From: Struthio camelus
Lineage: Eukaryota > Chordata > Aves > Struthioniformes > Struthionidae
DNA: 64,000 nucleotides
Assembly: GCF_040807025.1 (NCBI RefSeq)
Contig: NC_090943.1
Span: forward strand, 6,558,356 to 6,622,355
Direction: 5' to 3'
A program made the translations under genes and the position numbers. Below the pieces are notes generated by a model. It saw only the letters and a list, made by a program, of their open reading frames with translations, searched no databases and was not told where the DNA came from. This document shows, piece after piece, positions 27,085 through 39,536 of the stretch (the stretch's first letter is position 1; every line of letters begins with the position of its first letter).

Positions 27085-27470
27085 AAGAATGTAAGAATAG
27101 CCATGCTGAGTCAGACGAAGCCCCGTGTCCTCTCTCCTACAGTGGCAAAGTGTGTCTTGCCTAGGCTGAGACGTAAAACAGGGTAAATGCCTATTTGTCT
27201 GAGTGCTCTCTTAAGTCCCAGCCACTTCCCCGAGCCAAATACGGTTTCTGCATATTTACTAGGCTGTCATGGGATTTCTCTTTCATAATTTGTCTAGGGT
27301 CTCCTGGTTCTAAGCGGACTCTCATCTACCCCTTCCTATGACAAGGCATACCATAGCGTTACTACCCATTGCGTGAAGACCCATCTCCCTTGGCTTGTTC
27401 TGAACCTGGATTCTCCTATGTTCATCCGATCTTCCTAAAAGCACGTTTGTTGTGCCCCAAAAATCTGTCT
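27085..27470 (-). mobile_element. Ancient CR1-type LINE, 3' end
   Basis: The fragment begins with taagaatagccatgctgagt and cagacgaagccccgtgtcct. These match the conserved 3' terminal block of old CR1 elements in reverse complement. It continues to a decayed version of the gcgtgaagacccatctccct segment near 27371. It is not coding and is heavily diverged. This is the same kind of fragment as at 20.93 kb, in the same orientation, but the spacing and missing blocks show an independent insertion. Confidence 0.78.
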
Positions 27471-29704
27471 GAAGATGGAAAGACATCTGATGAATCCGGG
27501 CAAATGGGATTGTGTTTAAAAGTGTCTGTGGTTAATCACGTAGGGAGCAGACCTACAGGATTTCCTGAAGAACTTCCAGAAAGGTATTCATGCAACTAAG
27601 ATTTGCACTGTCTTCTGGAGATGCCTGTTGGCTCCAGCAGGAACCTAAGGTGATTATTATCTCAGGCCAGGCAGCAGGAACTGATATATAGTGGGATGGA
27701 CCTAGTCCTTCATGTTCAGAGGTACCGGTTGGTTTAGAGAACCTGATCAGTGAATACTCAGACCTATGGGAATACATACTAAGATGTGTCATTGTATAAC
27801 AAAGGTATGCAAAAAAACATGCAAAGATTTGCATGAATTCCTGTTTCAGTTGAGTTTATGTGTGGATCAGCTCTATAGAAGCTGAAAGGACACTGGATGG
27901 ACGTAGACCACTGCTGAAATGAATGCAAGGCATCCAGCACATATTCCAGCACATTACAGGCTCTTTGAACTGATCAGCCTGCAGGCTGAGTATGGCAACA
28001 TCTCAGGGCTAGGAGGAGAGGACCCAGGACTTACAAAAAGCCTGTGATATGTTGCAACGGCAATTGGGAACAAGACAAGACATGTACAACACCTGAAAGG
28101 ACACTGTGTACCTGTACTTTGGCAATGGAATCCGGCCACAGCTATGACAGATGACATGAGTGGAATTCAGCTCTAAGGCTGTAACATCTGCATGAAGATG
28201 TCTATATGCACGTGGAGATCTAGGGCAGAAGTGTCTATTTGACAATGACTGTAAGCCATTCGAAATGCCTTGCAGCACCCCACCTGGGCCACAGCTGCCC
28301 CCCCTAGGAGACAGGGATGTCCCACAGCCTTGTGTCATATCTGCTAGCCCTGTGCAGGCCTCAGATACATCCAGTCTCTGATCGGAAATGGCACTAGCTG
28401 CAAGTTTCTGGGATTTGAATTTCACCTCGTGTCAGTGGAGTTCAGAGATGGCTTAGCTGGTGTCTACCTTGGGATGAGCTGAACAGCTCACTGTGAGCTT
28501 CTTGGCTGTACTGGCTCTTCTCTCACTGCAAGGGGAGTTTAGGCACCATCTCACATGTAGATGCATAGGTATAGGTGCCTAAATTTAATCTGTGAATACC
28601 TTAATCTGTGAGAGTTGTTGCTAGTCTCAGCAGTAGCAAGAACCATGAGCTCCACCTTCAGAGGTGATAGCAACACATATAGCTCACAGCTGGGGCAAAG
28701 CTGCACCAGAGAGGACACAATACCTCGGGGAAGGGGATTTCATACTGGGGCTTGTGAACACTTTGTGCTTAACAGATCACCCACTTTGCAGACATACCTC
28801 CAAAAAGAGTTTCAACCACAAAACCCAGAGAAGGTTCCTAATTCACTTTGCCCTTTCAAAATCTCACGCAAAAAGCACATATTGTACTACACTAGCCAAA
28901 ATTTTATTTCCCAGAGGTTTCCTGAGGTTTTTATGATAAACTGTGCTAAGAAGAACCCTAGTGGGAAAGATGGGGTCTGGCCGAGTGAATTGGCAAACCA
29001 CTGCTGTCCTTGCAGGCTTTGCTATCAACACCTATGGGAGCGAGACTTCTCCTCCAAACACCTAATGTGTGTCAAGACTCCAGCTGATGAGCGCGACCTG
29101 GTAACATGGTGGAGGGCAACACTGTCTCTGTGGTGAATATTCAGAATGTTATGCTTTTACAAAATTCAGAGTATTGTCTGATGTTCTCTGACTTGAGCCC
29201 AGAAGTTCATGCAATCCAAACTGTCTGCTAAGGGGCTTGCAAATGCTGTATTTGTTTGCTCTGTGTCATGTGTATGTTTTACACTCACTCTTTGCTGATA
29301 GTGTGTCCGGACCATCTCCTGGCCTCTGACCTATTTTATATTAACAAAGCCGTGGCTTCAAACTTAATCCCTTGACAAAATTTCTTGAGTCCTCCTATTT
29401 TTTGGCTTGTGCACCAAAGGCTCAGTTTAACCTTTTGCAATAACGAAACACTCCCTGGGATAATGCCTGAAGTCTCCGCCTGGTTAGCAATTATTTAAAT
29501 ACTCTGTTATGAATAGGATCAAAGCCTTCTCTTATTGAAACACTTCATTCCTGATGCCAGAAGTTGTCACCGCATGACAAATGGATTGCCTGTTCTCTTC
29601 TCACAAGTGTGCTCTAACCAGACAGGGCTGGGCAGCCTGTGGGACAGGGAGTTTAATTAATAACAATATTTAATTTCTACAATGAAACACTTAGAGCAGA
29701 ATGA
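27471..29704. other. No recognisable gene
   Basis: A 173-codon open frame on + (28615-29136) is within chance expectation, lacks known motifs, and has no flanking splice signals I could support. The last 250 bp (29450-29700) are AT-rich with TTTAATTAAT-type motifs and may be part of the regulatory block that follows. Confidence 0.5.
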
Positions 29705-29870
29705 ATATTGCAGCAGCCGCTGCGGTGCAGACAACGCATCTGCCTCCAGTCGCGAGCGTAAAGCAACCGGGCGCTCGTGAAGAACGACTCCATCAGCAAA
29801 AAGCGGCGCCGCGTGTACCACGTCGTGCCTAAGTGTGAGCTCAATCACAAACGTCTCCGAGAGTTGCCTG
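29705..29870. promoter_or_regulatory. Short CpG-dense patch of unknown function
   Basis: About 18 CpGs occur in roughly 165 bp, while the sequence on both sides is AT-rich and CpG-poor. Small perfect stems can be drawn: CGAGCG with CGCTCG at 29752-29776, enclosed by AGTCG with CGACT, and GCAGA with TCTGC at 29727-29743. Two - strand frames of about 55-63 codons and one + frame of about 45 codons are open through it. None is a protein I recognise. It could be a micro CpG island, a structured RNA or a piece of an exon. Motifs suggestive of a promoter follow within 150 bp. Confidence 0.4.
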
Positions 29871-29940
29871 AAATATTTCAGTCAGGTCAATTTTTCTCAG
29901 TTACTTAGCAGCGCAAGTGTCATAGTTCCTCCAGCTGATA

Positions 29941-30043
29941 GTAGCTATGGAAACCGTGACATCACCGCAGACATAGCGATACATAAAAATTCAAATGGCT
30001 GGGGACTGGTTGCTAGGAGAGCTCAGCTCAGGAAAGTCATTGG
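29941..30043. promoter_or_regulatory. RFX-, CRE- and CCAAT-like motif cluster
   Basis: A near X-box (GTAGCTATGGAAAC, 29941-29954, 10 of 12 informative bases of the RFX consensus) is followed two bases later by TGACATCA (29957-29964), one mismatch from a CREB/ATF site. A second RFX half-site, CCTAGCAACC on the - strand (30008-30017), equals the X1 core of MHC class II promoters. An inverted CCAAT (attgg) lies at 30039-30043. The group adjoins the CpG-dense patch. Adjacent RFX and CREB sites are the hallmark of X1-X2 modules, but the order and orientation of the CCAAT box do not match a classical MHC II promoter. Confidence 0.35.
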
Positions 30044-30101
30044 GCAGGCAGCCAAGGGACTGGAGTCTGCTGAACATGCTGTACTTTACCCTGGTGATTT
30101 C

Positions 30102-30163
30102 GCCCCCCTCCCCCTTTTTCCCTTTTCACATGCAAACCTTTCCCCCCCCTCCTTCTCTATATT
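30102..30163. repeat. Pyrimidine-rich tract
   Basis: C- and T-runs dominate about 60 bases, including cccccctccccctttttccc and a second C8 run. A short mixed interval divides the tract. Confidence 0.85.
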
Positions 30164-32155
30164 CACTCTTAAATTATCTCAGAAATTTCAACAATGGACT
30201 AATGAGCTGGTATAATAGCCACCCATTACCACAATGTGTGCAGGGTCATGAAAGAAAACCACATACTGTACTTGCAAGCAAAGAAAAGCCACCATCAGCC
30301 GTCTTCTGAGCGCTCAGGTTATTATAAACCTGCATTTTGGATCACTTTTGGACAAAGATTTTCCACTAAACTTTATGTATATATAATTTAACGGAAAATC
30401 TCTGACCAAAAATCATCAGAAATGAAGGTAATTTGAACCCAGGACTGGGAGTAACCTCTGTAGTGAGTAAAACCTCATATTGAAACCAGCCTGAATTTGA
30501 GAAGTAGAGTGATTTCCAACAGTCTGAGTCACAACTGTTTTCTGAAGAGCTGGAGCTTCTCAGCTGGCAGTTTTGTACCACTGGTGGTCAAGGGAAACAA
30601 GTGAGGCGAGTCTCATAGTGAATGGTGTTGGTTTTGTTTAGACCAAAATTGTTTTATTAGACCAAAATAGTTAGAAAATACAACAGCCAAGTTTTCAGGT
30701 ATGCAAACCCTTCTGCAGTCTCTGAGAAGATTTGATGAAGCAGCTTGTATGTTCCTTCCAGTGTTGTTGGTTGGCCTAATACAGCATCTTGCACACGGAT
30801 CTGGTTACATGCAGGTACGTGCATCTCACCTACTGGTAACTTCAATAAACACACACCTAAGATGTCCATGCTTCTATGCAATAGATCTAGGTAGGGGTCC
30901 AGGTTTAAATTTGTGTTCGTGTGTGCATGTATATAAATACATACATACACATATAAATTTATTTTTTTCTCCAGAAAGAAGTGTAACTTGCAGAGAAAGT
31001 TGCCCAGGTAAATTTCCACGTGACCACCCAAGCACAAATGAATGAGGAGATCTTAATAAAGGCAATATTCATACTGAATGAGGTTGGTAACTGACCAAAC
31101 AGTGAAGTCACATTTGGGAGCTTAAAGCCTAGGAATTACTCATTGAAATTATTTGGTTAATTGATAGAGGGTTTTTTTCCCAGAAACTGGATGTGCAAAA
31201 TTGTTAAGAGTGTAAACTGAGAAGGAAATAGGAAAAAAAAATTGTTGAATAACTTATTTATTAAGAAAGCCTGGTTCTTGAGAAATACATAAACACTCAG
31301 CACACCCCAGCCATCCACATCAACCCAGACACAACCTGCGGGTGCACATGAACATCACATGAAAATGAAAATAGTTTCATTTATGTAAAGTGTGTTGTGA
31401 CTTCTTGAACAGCTAGTGTATTCTACCCCTGAGGTAACTGCAATTTAACTTACTGACATTTGTTGAGTATACAAGATAATGTATTTTAAAGGCTGAGGAA
31501 TTCTTGACCAAGAGAAGAAAAGTCAAAAAGAAGTATTCTGTTATGAAAGGACATTTACCATTAGTGTAGTGCACCAATTAATGTGCATTTCACTTCCTTC
31601 CCTGTATTCAGACCCCACTCAAGGAGCTTTCCTTGTCCTGCTGCAGCAGATCCTGCTTGCTTGGCTTTACAGATTCCCTAGTTCACTGAACCGAGTGTTA
31701 AATCTCCACGGATTTGGATACCTTGTTCACACATTGACACCTGAACCCGGACATCTTCATTTGCTGTTATGACTCTCACCATTGCTGAAAACTGCCTCCA
31801 ACAGGACTGCACACTACTGCCCCTCCAGGAGCTGCACAGCACCATTACGATGCTGGTTTACTGACACATTTCTGGTTCAACATATCAACCATAATGGAGG
31901 AAGAATAAATATGAGCAGGATCAGACCTGGTTTGGAGAACTTTTGTAACCAAAAAACTTCTCAAGCACCCCACTGCAAGAGGTCATGCTGTGCAATAGGG
32001 TGCCAGGCAGAGATGTCCAAGCTAGCAGTGCTATCTGGAGACATGTCCCAGCAGCCGAGGCACCTGGGAATAGTCCTGGGTCCTGGACTCAGCTGAGGCA
32101 CAGCAACATACTGAATAATCTAGATGGGTCAGGGCCCTGGAGCCACGTTGCTCCA

Positions 32156-32196
32156 TCTACTTAGGGGACCCCTCTACTTAGAGGACCTCTACTAGG
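32156..32196. repeat. Short decayed tandem repeat
   Basis: Three successive variants of tctacttaggggacc occur, of 17, 15 and about 9 bp. The last is partial. Confidence 0.75.
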
Positions 32197-33609
32197 CTCT
32201 CCTGCATAATGCACGGCGTGTATGTGATCTTAGTTTCCATGTCCCTAAACTGAACTGGCACTGAAGAGCAAGTGAAGGGCTTTATGTTCTGGCCATTGCT
32301 GATTCCCGGGTCAATCAGTGCCTCTAGCTAAAATATATGAGTTGCAGATATCTTTCATCCGCACACTGTATCACTTGAACTCTGATAAAAGCTGGTTAGC
32401 ACCAATGCTCCATGAACTTTTCCATTTATTATGAAGATACTACATTTGTTGGTACATTGAGCAATATTATTCCAACTATTCCATTGATTTCCTATAAGCT
32501 TTGGATCACATTCCCAAAAACTGGGTAGGACACATAGTGATGAATCTGGAAGGAAGCTGGAAACACATGGTTACCCCTGGTTTAAACAAACGTTTTCTTG
32601 TACAAACTGTGGCAGTAGAGGCAATTGGTGATTTTCTGCTCTGGGGTCCCCTGCAGGACTAAATTATTCAAAATAAGACGGAAGATTGTACAGATATAAT
32701 TGCAAGCTTTGGGTCACTTGATCAGGATAAGGACAGAGATAATGGTGCATCCAAGGCATATGTGAAGAGGCATGTAGATCTGGGAGGGATCTGAAATAAG
32801 AGACTTCAGATTCCTGTGGACCATCCAGACTACTCCATCAATGCAACAGGGTGGAAAGTTGATTTAAATTGCCTGCACTAAGGCGAAAGTCATGGCAATA
32901 TAAAACCGAGCTAGTTAAGTCATCAGTGTGCTAACAGCATCTTATGAGATGTGCTCGGTACAAGTGCAAGTGTAACTGAGGGCAGCGTGGAGAAGGTTAT
33001 AATATGCCATGGAGGTTGTAGCTCCAACCTGATTATCACTGGTTGTGCTGTCCTCTGAGATCAAAGTGAGTCTGACAGTCATGGAAATAGGGAACTGGGT
33101 CTAGACTGGCCATGGGTAGGCCGAGTTGTATGTTCACTGGGTATCTTCTCATCAGTTCGTATTGTTTCTGCATCACTTTTTGGAAAGAAGTTGAGAAAGA
33201 CTTGAAAATCGTTGCCGTTCTTTTTCCAGTGCAGGCAATAGTACATTTGCCGTCATCTTCCAGTGGCAGGAAGAATAAACAATCCAGGTTCTGAGCTAGA
33301 GTGAAGATTTTCAATTGAACTTCACAGACTTCCCTTTGCTCAACGTAGTGCTTCTAGTGCATTGAGCACGGTCAACCTAACAACATTTTTTTCCCCTGCT
33401 TAAGTTGATGGTTGCAAGGGTAACTCTCTTCCAGTTTGGCTGAAAGGCATGTGTATCTCTGTAGGACCAAACTACTGTTTGTCTAGCTTATCTTTAGGGG
33501 ACGTGAAATATTTTGGACAAGCCGCTACCTATTCGACTGCCGTTTCTGCATAATGACTAAGAATTATTCTTTAGGTATGTTGATGGAAAACAAAAAAATT
33601 TAACCACCA

Positions 33610-33700
33610 GCATCTTCTAATTAGCATAGCTGTAACAGGATTTGAACTTGCCTCCTCTAAAATAAGGTAGCCATTTTACTATCCATCAGGATACAGAATC
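33610..33700 (-). mobile_element. tRNA-like / MIR-like remnant
   Basis: On the - strand, aagttcaaatcctgttacag is a good B-box with the sequence expected after it in MIR elements. A five-pair acceptor-like stem (ctgta with tacag) can be drawn around it, and a TTT sits where a lysine anticodon would be. The D arm is absent and the anticodon stem has several mismatches, so this is a relic, not a functional tRNA gene. Confidence 0.35.
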
Positions 33701-33950
33701 TTTGGCTACCTTCCAAGGGGATTTAAAGGCATTAAATTAGCTACAGGAGGGTTCCACTATTGTTCCCTAAATGTAATGGGAATGGATTGAAATTTACAAA
33801 GGGAAAAAGGTAATAACTTAAAAATTGAACATAAGGGCTATAAGGTCCAAAATGGGTTCCCTTGGATTGTCATACAAAACTTCATGAAAAGTGGAGCTCC
33901 TGCTGTTTTATGCTTTTCTCGAATGACTAAAAAAGGTTGTTTAAAGGTGA

Positions 33951-33970
33951 TTTTTTTTTTTTTTTTTTTT
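33951..33970. repeat. T20 homopolymer
   Basis: Twenty uninterrupted T. On the - strand it would be an A-tail, but no recognisable retrocopy precedes it. A C12 run follows at 34057-34068. Confidence 0.97.
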
Positions 33971-34056
33971 GCAAATTAATTGCTTGTGGCTTTCTTGGAT
34001 CTTACAGCATATAAAGAAGGCCTCACTGTGGTTTCCAATGACTATGTCATGAAGTT

Positions 34057-34068
34057 CCCCCCCCCCCC
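34057..34068. repeat. C12 homopolymer
   Basis: Twelve uninterrupted C. Confidence 0.97.
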
Positions 34069-35035
34069 TTCTTTTCTCACCAAAATCATACACATAAATA
34101 GAAGTGTTGGTGAAGATGTTGAGAGAGCTGTTAATGCCCCAGGTCTGTCAGGTCTTAAGCACGTAGGGTACAAATCATACCTGGCTCCAGTCTCCTGCCC
34201 AGATTTCATGCATTTGCCCCTTTTTCACACATCCCATGGCCACATGAAGACACTTGGCCCAGTACGTATTATGTTCCCAAGCCACGTGAGCTCTGTGGGT
34301 TGCAGGGACGTGATGCTTTGATCTACTAGTGTGAGCTGGGCTGGTAAAGAAAAAGTGTCTTCTCCCAGGGGTCCTTTTAGACCAGAAAAAGCATTATCCT
34401 CTTCCATTTTCCGCCCCTGGCCACAAAATGGGAACGATCCACTGTGGCCTTTGTGGCATCGTAAAGTGTGTTTTACTTCAGGAGCTGGTAGGGCCCAGGG
34501 TTTGCTGGTTTTATTGTATTGGTGCCAAAGCATAGCTTTACCAGGTCCATGTGATGGAGTTGAACCTTCCCCATGCCAGATCACATGGGCAGGCAGGCCT
34601 GGCACATGGAGGCTCCAGCTCCAGCACGGCTCCATAGCTTCCTGCCTTTGTTGGTAGCCCCAGAACCGGTAGTTTGGCTGATCGCTCAGCAGGCACCTGA
34701 GACAACGAGCTGCAAAGGATGGGAGCTACCAAGGGCATTTAGCCTCTCTTGTCTTCTCCACCAGGAAATCCAAGGATGCAACTAAAGTGAAATCCCAGCA
34801 ATCATCTCAGCTGCCAGCGCAGAAACGCCGCAGTGCCCAGTAACTCCTTGCTGGGGATCCAGGTCAAAAGAAAGCGCTAATCTTGGTGTATTTCTCTTGC
34901 AACTAGATTTTTCTTTCTGAATTTTAGCCCTTTCACTCCAGATAACTCCCTTTCCAAAACACATGCCGCTCTCGTCTTTTCCAGCTATGTGATCTCATTC
35001 ATCACCTCCCTCCCTTCCTCTGCAAGATAACAATT

Positions 35036-35060
35036 TGTTATTGTTGTTATTATTATTATT
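35036..35060. repeat. (TTG/TTA)n short repeat
   Basis: A run of TTG and TTA triplets ending in four TTA units. Confidence 0.85.
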
Positions 35061-35284
35061 AGCTTCACATCATTACAACATCCCTTCTGCGTTTGTTCTG
35101 ACTTTTGCCGTTCTTGTCAAATAAGCAGTTGAATTATGCTACGTCCTAGGTCTCGCCCGTCTCTCTCGCTATTTCTCTTTATTCAGCCCTCCTCACTGGC
35201 TTTCTTCATTCCTCTAAACCTTGCTTTGTTCAAACTGAATTGCCTCCTACTTCTTCACTCCTGGTCTGATTTTGATGATGTAAT

Positions 35285-35385
35285 ATAAAACCCAGGTCTC
35301 CTGGGGTGGCTAAACTGATATGAAGAGCACCATACTAGTTTATTGGTGAGAGTGCTTGTGGAATGCCTGTGGGGAAAAAGGAGTT
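35285..35385 (-). mobile_element. tRNA-derived SINE-like (MIR-type) remnant
   Basis: The reverse complement reads ccccaggagacctgggtttt at its centre. This is a close match to the B-box region of old amniote tRNA-derived SINEs (ccaggagacctgggttct). Upstream on the same strand, gtggtgctcttcatatcag-like sequence corresponds to the region between A and B boxes. The copy is truncated and the 3' body is not recognisable. Confidence 0.4.
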
Positions 35386-36724
35386 ATGCAGGCAACTGCT
35401 GCTGTGGCTTCAATAGTGCATCAGGCCCCAGGAGAATTTTTGAAGGGTATAGTAATTTAAGGCTTATAGGAAAGCAGAAAAGAGCAAGATGGGTTTACTA
35501 AAGGTAAACCTCAGAGCTTACTTGCATAAGATAAGGATGTTTACAGAAAAGTTGTGCATTGGAGCTAATCTCTTTGGGCACAGGTGTATTTGCTGTTCTG
35601 AAGGATACTGTGAGATGCCAACATTAATCTGGTTATCCATGGCCAGTACTGGGCTAAGTCTTCTACTCCCGTAAAAAAAAGGTGGATGAGGGGAGCTGAG
35701 TAAGGAATACGGAGCTTTTTCTCAGTGTATGTAAAGTCTTTGTTCTGCTGTTTGGCAGGGACAGAGTTTCATCTTGTTGAGCAACCTTCTGCAAATGGGC
35801 TGTTTAAAAATATGTGTTCTTCTCAACAAAAATTTGAATGATTTTCATTTTCGGCTTAAATTCCAAGAGGAGGAAAGAACAGATACAAATATGTTATTAA
35901 TTACTATGTTGCTGCCATATATCAACATATATCTAAATGGCACAATCCAAGCTGAAATTTCAAAAGTAGGTCATTTCTTAACACAGAAGAAAACAAACTG
36001 CTTTTGGGAAGTTTCAACCAGATCTCTTGGTCTCTGGCACAAGGACTTGGTATTTGCAGAGAGCAAAGGGTGTGAAGTTGGCACACTTTCCAAAGAAAAC
36101 TGCTGGCAGTTGGCAGGGCTGGAGATGTGCTCTGCAACAGACTCTTTACTCATCAAAGACGAGCTTCTACCATTTACTCCCCCGGCTCATAAATCATTAG
36201 CTGTAGATGGGTGGAGGGGAAGGAATATGTTTTAGCTTTTAGCAGAACCTTTATGGGGAAATTATCAGTCAGATAAGAAATGGCAGAGGATCAGATTAAA
36301 GGCTGTATTCAGAAGACTTTCAACGGCATTGCAGTTCAAAAGAGCAATTCGGACACCGTGCTAGTACAACCTCCCCACCCCATCCCCCATGCAGGCTGGG
36401 GAGAAGGGTTTGTGTCTTAGATCCTCTAATTCAGTATTTAACAGCACTTGCTTTTCTCTATTGACTGGGTAGAGAACCAGCACGTGGTAGCCTTATCTAA
36501 CAGCACGTCCCAGTTGCTCATTGCTTTCTTGAATTTTGATCCCATACTCTGAGAGTAAGTGATCTGGACCATTTACTTCGATGAGCCAAGTGGTAGGAGA
36601 CTCAGTGTGATCCAGAACAAGATGAGTCCAACCTGGAAATCGGTAGACACAGATTTTCTTCTGGTGTCTCCCAAGGGCCATTTGGGCTGCCTTTTCACCT
36701 CCCTTTCTCCAGTTTCCCCAACAG

Positions 36725-36841
36725 TAGTGAGAAGTGCAATGCTCCCAAGACACTTTCATATGTAACAGGGACACAGGGAAAAAAGTCTCCCCATAGTCAT
36801 GTCGATTTGACATGGGTGCTATGTCATGTCACCAGCAGCAG
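36725..36841 (+). other. Candidate internal exon (117 nt)
   Basis: The pyrimidine tract gccttttcacctccctttct and then ttccccaacag give a good acceptor at 36724. The donor is CAG|GTGAGT at 36841/36842. One frame is open for 38 full codons with split codons at both ends (SEKCNAPKTLSYVTGTQGKK early in it). No homology is recognised. A non-coding RNA exon is as likely. Confidence 0.18.
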
Positions 36842-39509
36842 GTGAGTAGACATAGTGAAGCCATCAGCCTATCCCCTTGCATTTAAATCGTCCCTCTCCC
36901 AACACCTTCACATGGGCCTTTTCCAAACTCACGTTACTGGTGTGAAACTCAGGGAAAGCAGCAGTTTTTGGAGAGAAAGCCTGGGATGATTTCACTTTGA
37001 AAAGTGTTTCAATCAGCAGCCAAATAGACTTTTACTGAGTATTCAGCATTTTCCTTTTCAAACAGAAATAAATGGCAAAATTCCCATGATCTTCAAAGGG
37101 AAAATGCTGCCTGGAGTCCTTATGTAATGTATTACTATTAGATGGAAGTACTTTCTGGGCTCTGGTTTTGGTGAGATTCAGAGTTTTATTTTTAACTGCT
37201 ATGCTTTATTCTATTTTATTTTGGCCTTGCAAAAGTCTTTTCAGGGAAAGAAGTAAAATCTGGTCCAGGATAGTTTAAACTATGCTTCTATCCATAGTAG
37301 GAAAATGCAGAGATTTGGATCAAACCATGCTTCTGAACACAGAGCAGGGAAAGGATGGGTGGTGATGAACGGAGCTAGATTTGCAGCACTGATTCTGATT
37401 TTGGAAATAATCCCCTCCAAATGTTGCAGTTTGAATCTCTCCTAAAAGTCAGAGGTGAGTTTGCTTGGGAAGAAGCAAGCGAGAGAAAATCTAAAGACTA
37501 AAGACTGCATGTGATGATTAGCTGAAGACATCCTGGGAGGAAGGGGGAATGCAGGCGACTGCAGTGCTATCTGGTATGGCAGCAGCTGCAGATGATGTGG
37601 TAAGGGGCTGGCTGAGCAGCAACTTGTGTGATCAGGTCTGAATCCAGCTCTCACGAAACCACCAGTTCATGACTGCCAGGTTGCCTGACGACCAGCGTGC
37701 AAGTGAGGGACCTGTGGGCGCTCCAGGAGCCAACAGCTGCATCCATAGCTGGCTGCCTTCCCCCAGGTCATTCTCACCTGGTTATATATTTCATTGCAAA
37801 CTTGAACTGCAGACCAAGATCCTCGAAGGGGATGCCAGCAACTGTGGGCTGATTTATGAGCTGCTGTCAGATACAGTACAATAGAAGGAGGTTTGCAAGC
37901 TTCCCGGGGAGACCAGGTGGCTCTGAGGAAACCTGAAGAAGCCTCTCTAAGTCAGGACTGTTGGTGGTAAGTGCCCTTGGCTAGTTACAGCTTGGGAAAT
38001 TGTACTTTCTGCAGCTGAACATCTGAAGGAACCTGAGACCGGGAGGAAGTGGATGGGAGGTGATTCTTCACGACCCCGTCTCTAAGAGACAGGAGCTAGA
38101 TTGCTGGGGGCAAGTTATTCCTTCATTGTCTGAACATTAACAACAGCAGTGTTGTAGCTGGCCCAGTAGTTCGAGTTAGGAGCTGTGACCATGTTCAACC
38201 GTATGAATAGAAAACAAAGAAATCACGTGCATTTTGAGACACAGGGGTAAATACAGTGAACAGATGTGAGAAGGAAGGTGAAAAGAAATGCTGCGATAGC
38301 TCCTCCCACTTTCCTTTGAAGCACCTGTTTTAAAAGTAGTGCACGATCTGAGAACCACTCTAACATAGCAATTTCTTTGTGCATGGCCCAACATTAACTC
38401 GCTTCCCCGGGTCAGCAGTCCAGGAGGAGTATGTGCAGTGTGCAAAGCAGAGGAAGGGGCAGAAGCCCCATGCTTGGATCTCCGCTTAAGTCTTTCTAGA
38501 GCAGAACAGATATCTGGTGCCACGCATCTTGGGCACCCTCATAACCGGAGAAGAGATGCTCACCGCTCATCTCACCCTGAATCTAAAACAGTTTGGATGA
38601 ACAGTGTCCTAAAAGGGCCTGTTTCTCTTTACTGACTACAGTGATGGGTCAGAAAGCCCAGCTGTGAGTATGTATATTGCAGACGTTGCTCTGGATGAAT
38701 AAACCCTACCCCCTCGTCCCTGAACACTTCTCAGGCAGTCAGTGCCAGAATTACGGTTTCTCAAAGTCTGCTGAAATACTCCAGACCAGTTTTGCAAACA
38801 GAGTGGGCAGATGCCGTTCAGCTGAAAGACTACACGGCAGCATTTGTGGCGAAGAGTCACCATGCTAGAAGCAGCTTTCTTGGCTCATTGCAACCCTGAT
38901 ATTAGAGATAGCAAAGTCGTAGTCACAGCTCTGACATTGCAAATAGCAAGGTCACACCCACAACCTGCAAATCTATTCACATCACATCAGGAACTTTACT
39001 TAGACCACCATGAGAGCTCTCTTTTTATATAGCTTGGCTTATAAACTTTTTTAATTTGTTGCCCAGCTTACAAAAGAGATTTCAGTTCTTGTCTGTACTC
39101 TGAAGGCAGTTTGAAATGGGCTGCTATGCTAATCAAAGGCCACTTTGCTTCAGTTCTCCGAAAGCTCTGGAATCAGATGGGTTTATTCGAGCTGGAAGTG
39201 GAAAACAGTCTCTTTTAAATATCTGGGGCTGTTTGGATTTGGAGTTGCTGTCCCTAAGAAGAGGGACGGACACAGCCAGTGATGCCATGAGCCTAAATAT
39301 TGCCTCTTTCCTCACGGAAGGCTCAGGGACATGGTTCGTGACCCTCCAGGGAGAGCTCAGCACAGACCTCCAGCACAAGCCATTGCCAGCACCTGAGCAC
39401 TTTAGTCTCTGTCTTTCTCTGTTGGCAGAGAAGTATCCAATGATGTTTTAAGTCATGAGATGGCTGTAATACTCATAGGAAGCCTGGTAGCGAAGCTGTC
39501 TTTTTCTTG

Positions 39510-39536
39510 GTCTCCCTCCCTCCCTCCCTCTTTTTT
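39510..39536. repeat. (CCCT)n and T-run
   Basis: Four CCCT-type units are followed by seven T, all pyrimidine on the + strand. Confidence 0.9.

Larger units (their letters stand above)
30044..33609. other. No recognisable gene
   Basis: The interval contains the pyrimidine tract at 30102-30163, a possible B-box-like relic near 30430 (ctgggttcaaat on -), TATA/ATAC-rich sequence near 30930 and the decayed tandem repeat at 32156. Nothing else can be supported. Confidence 0.5.

Noticed and set aside
28615-29136. 173-codon open frame on +
   Set aside because: About one or two frames of this length are expected by chance in the window. There is no recognisable motif.
33610-33700. tRNA gene (lysine-like) on the - strand
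   Set aside because: The B-box is good, but there is no D arm and the anticodon stem is mismatched. It fits a tRNA-derived SINE relic better.
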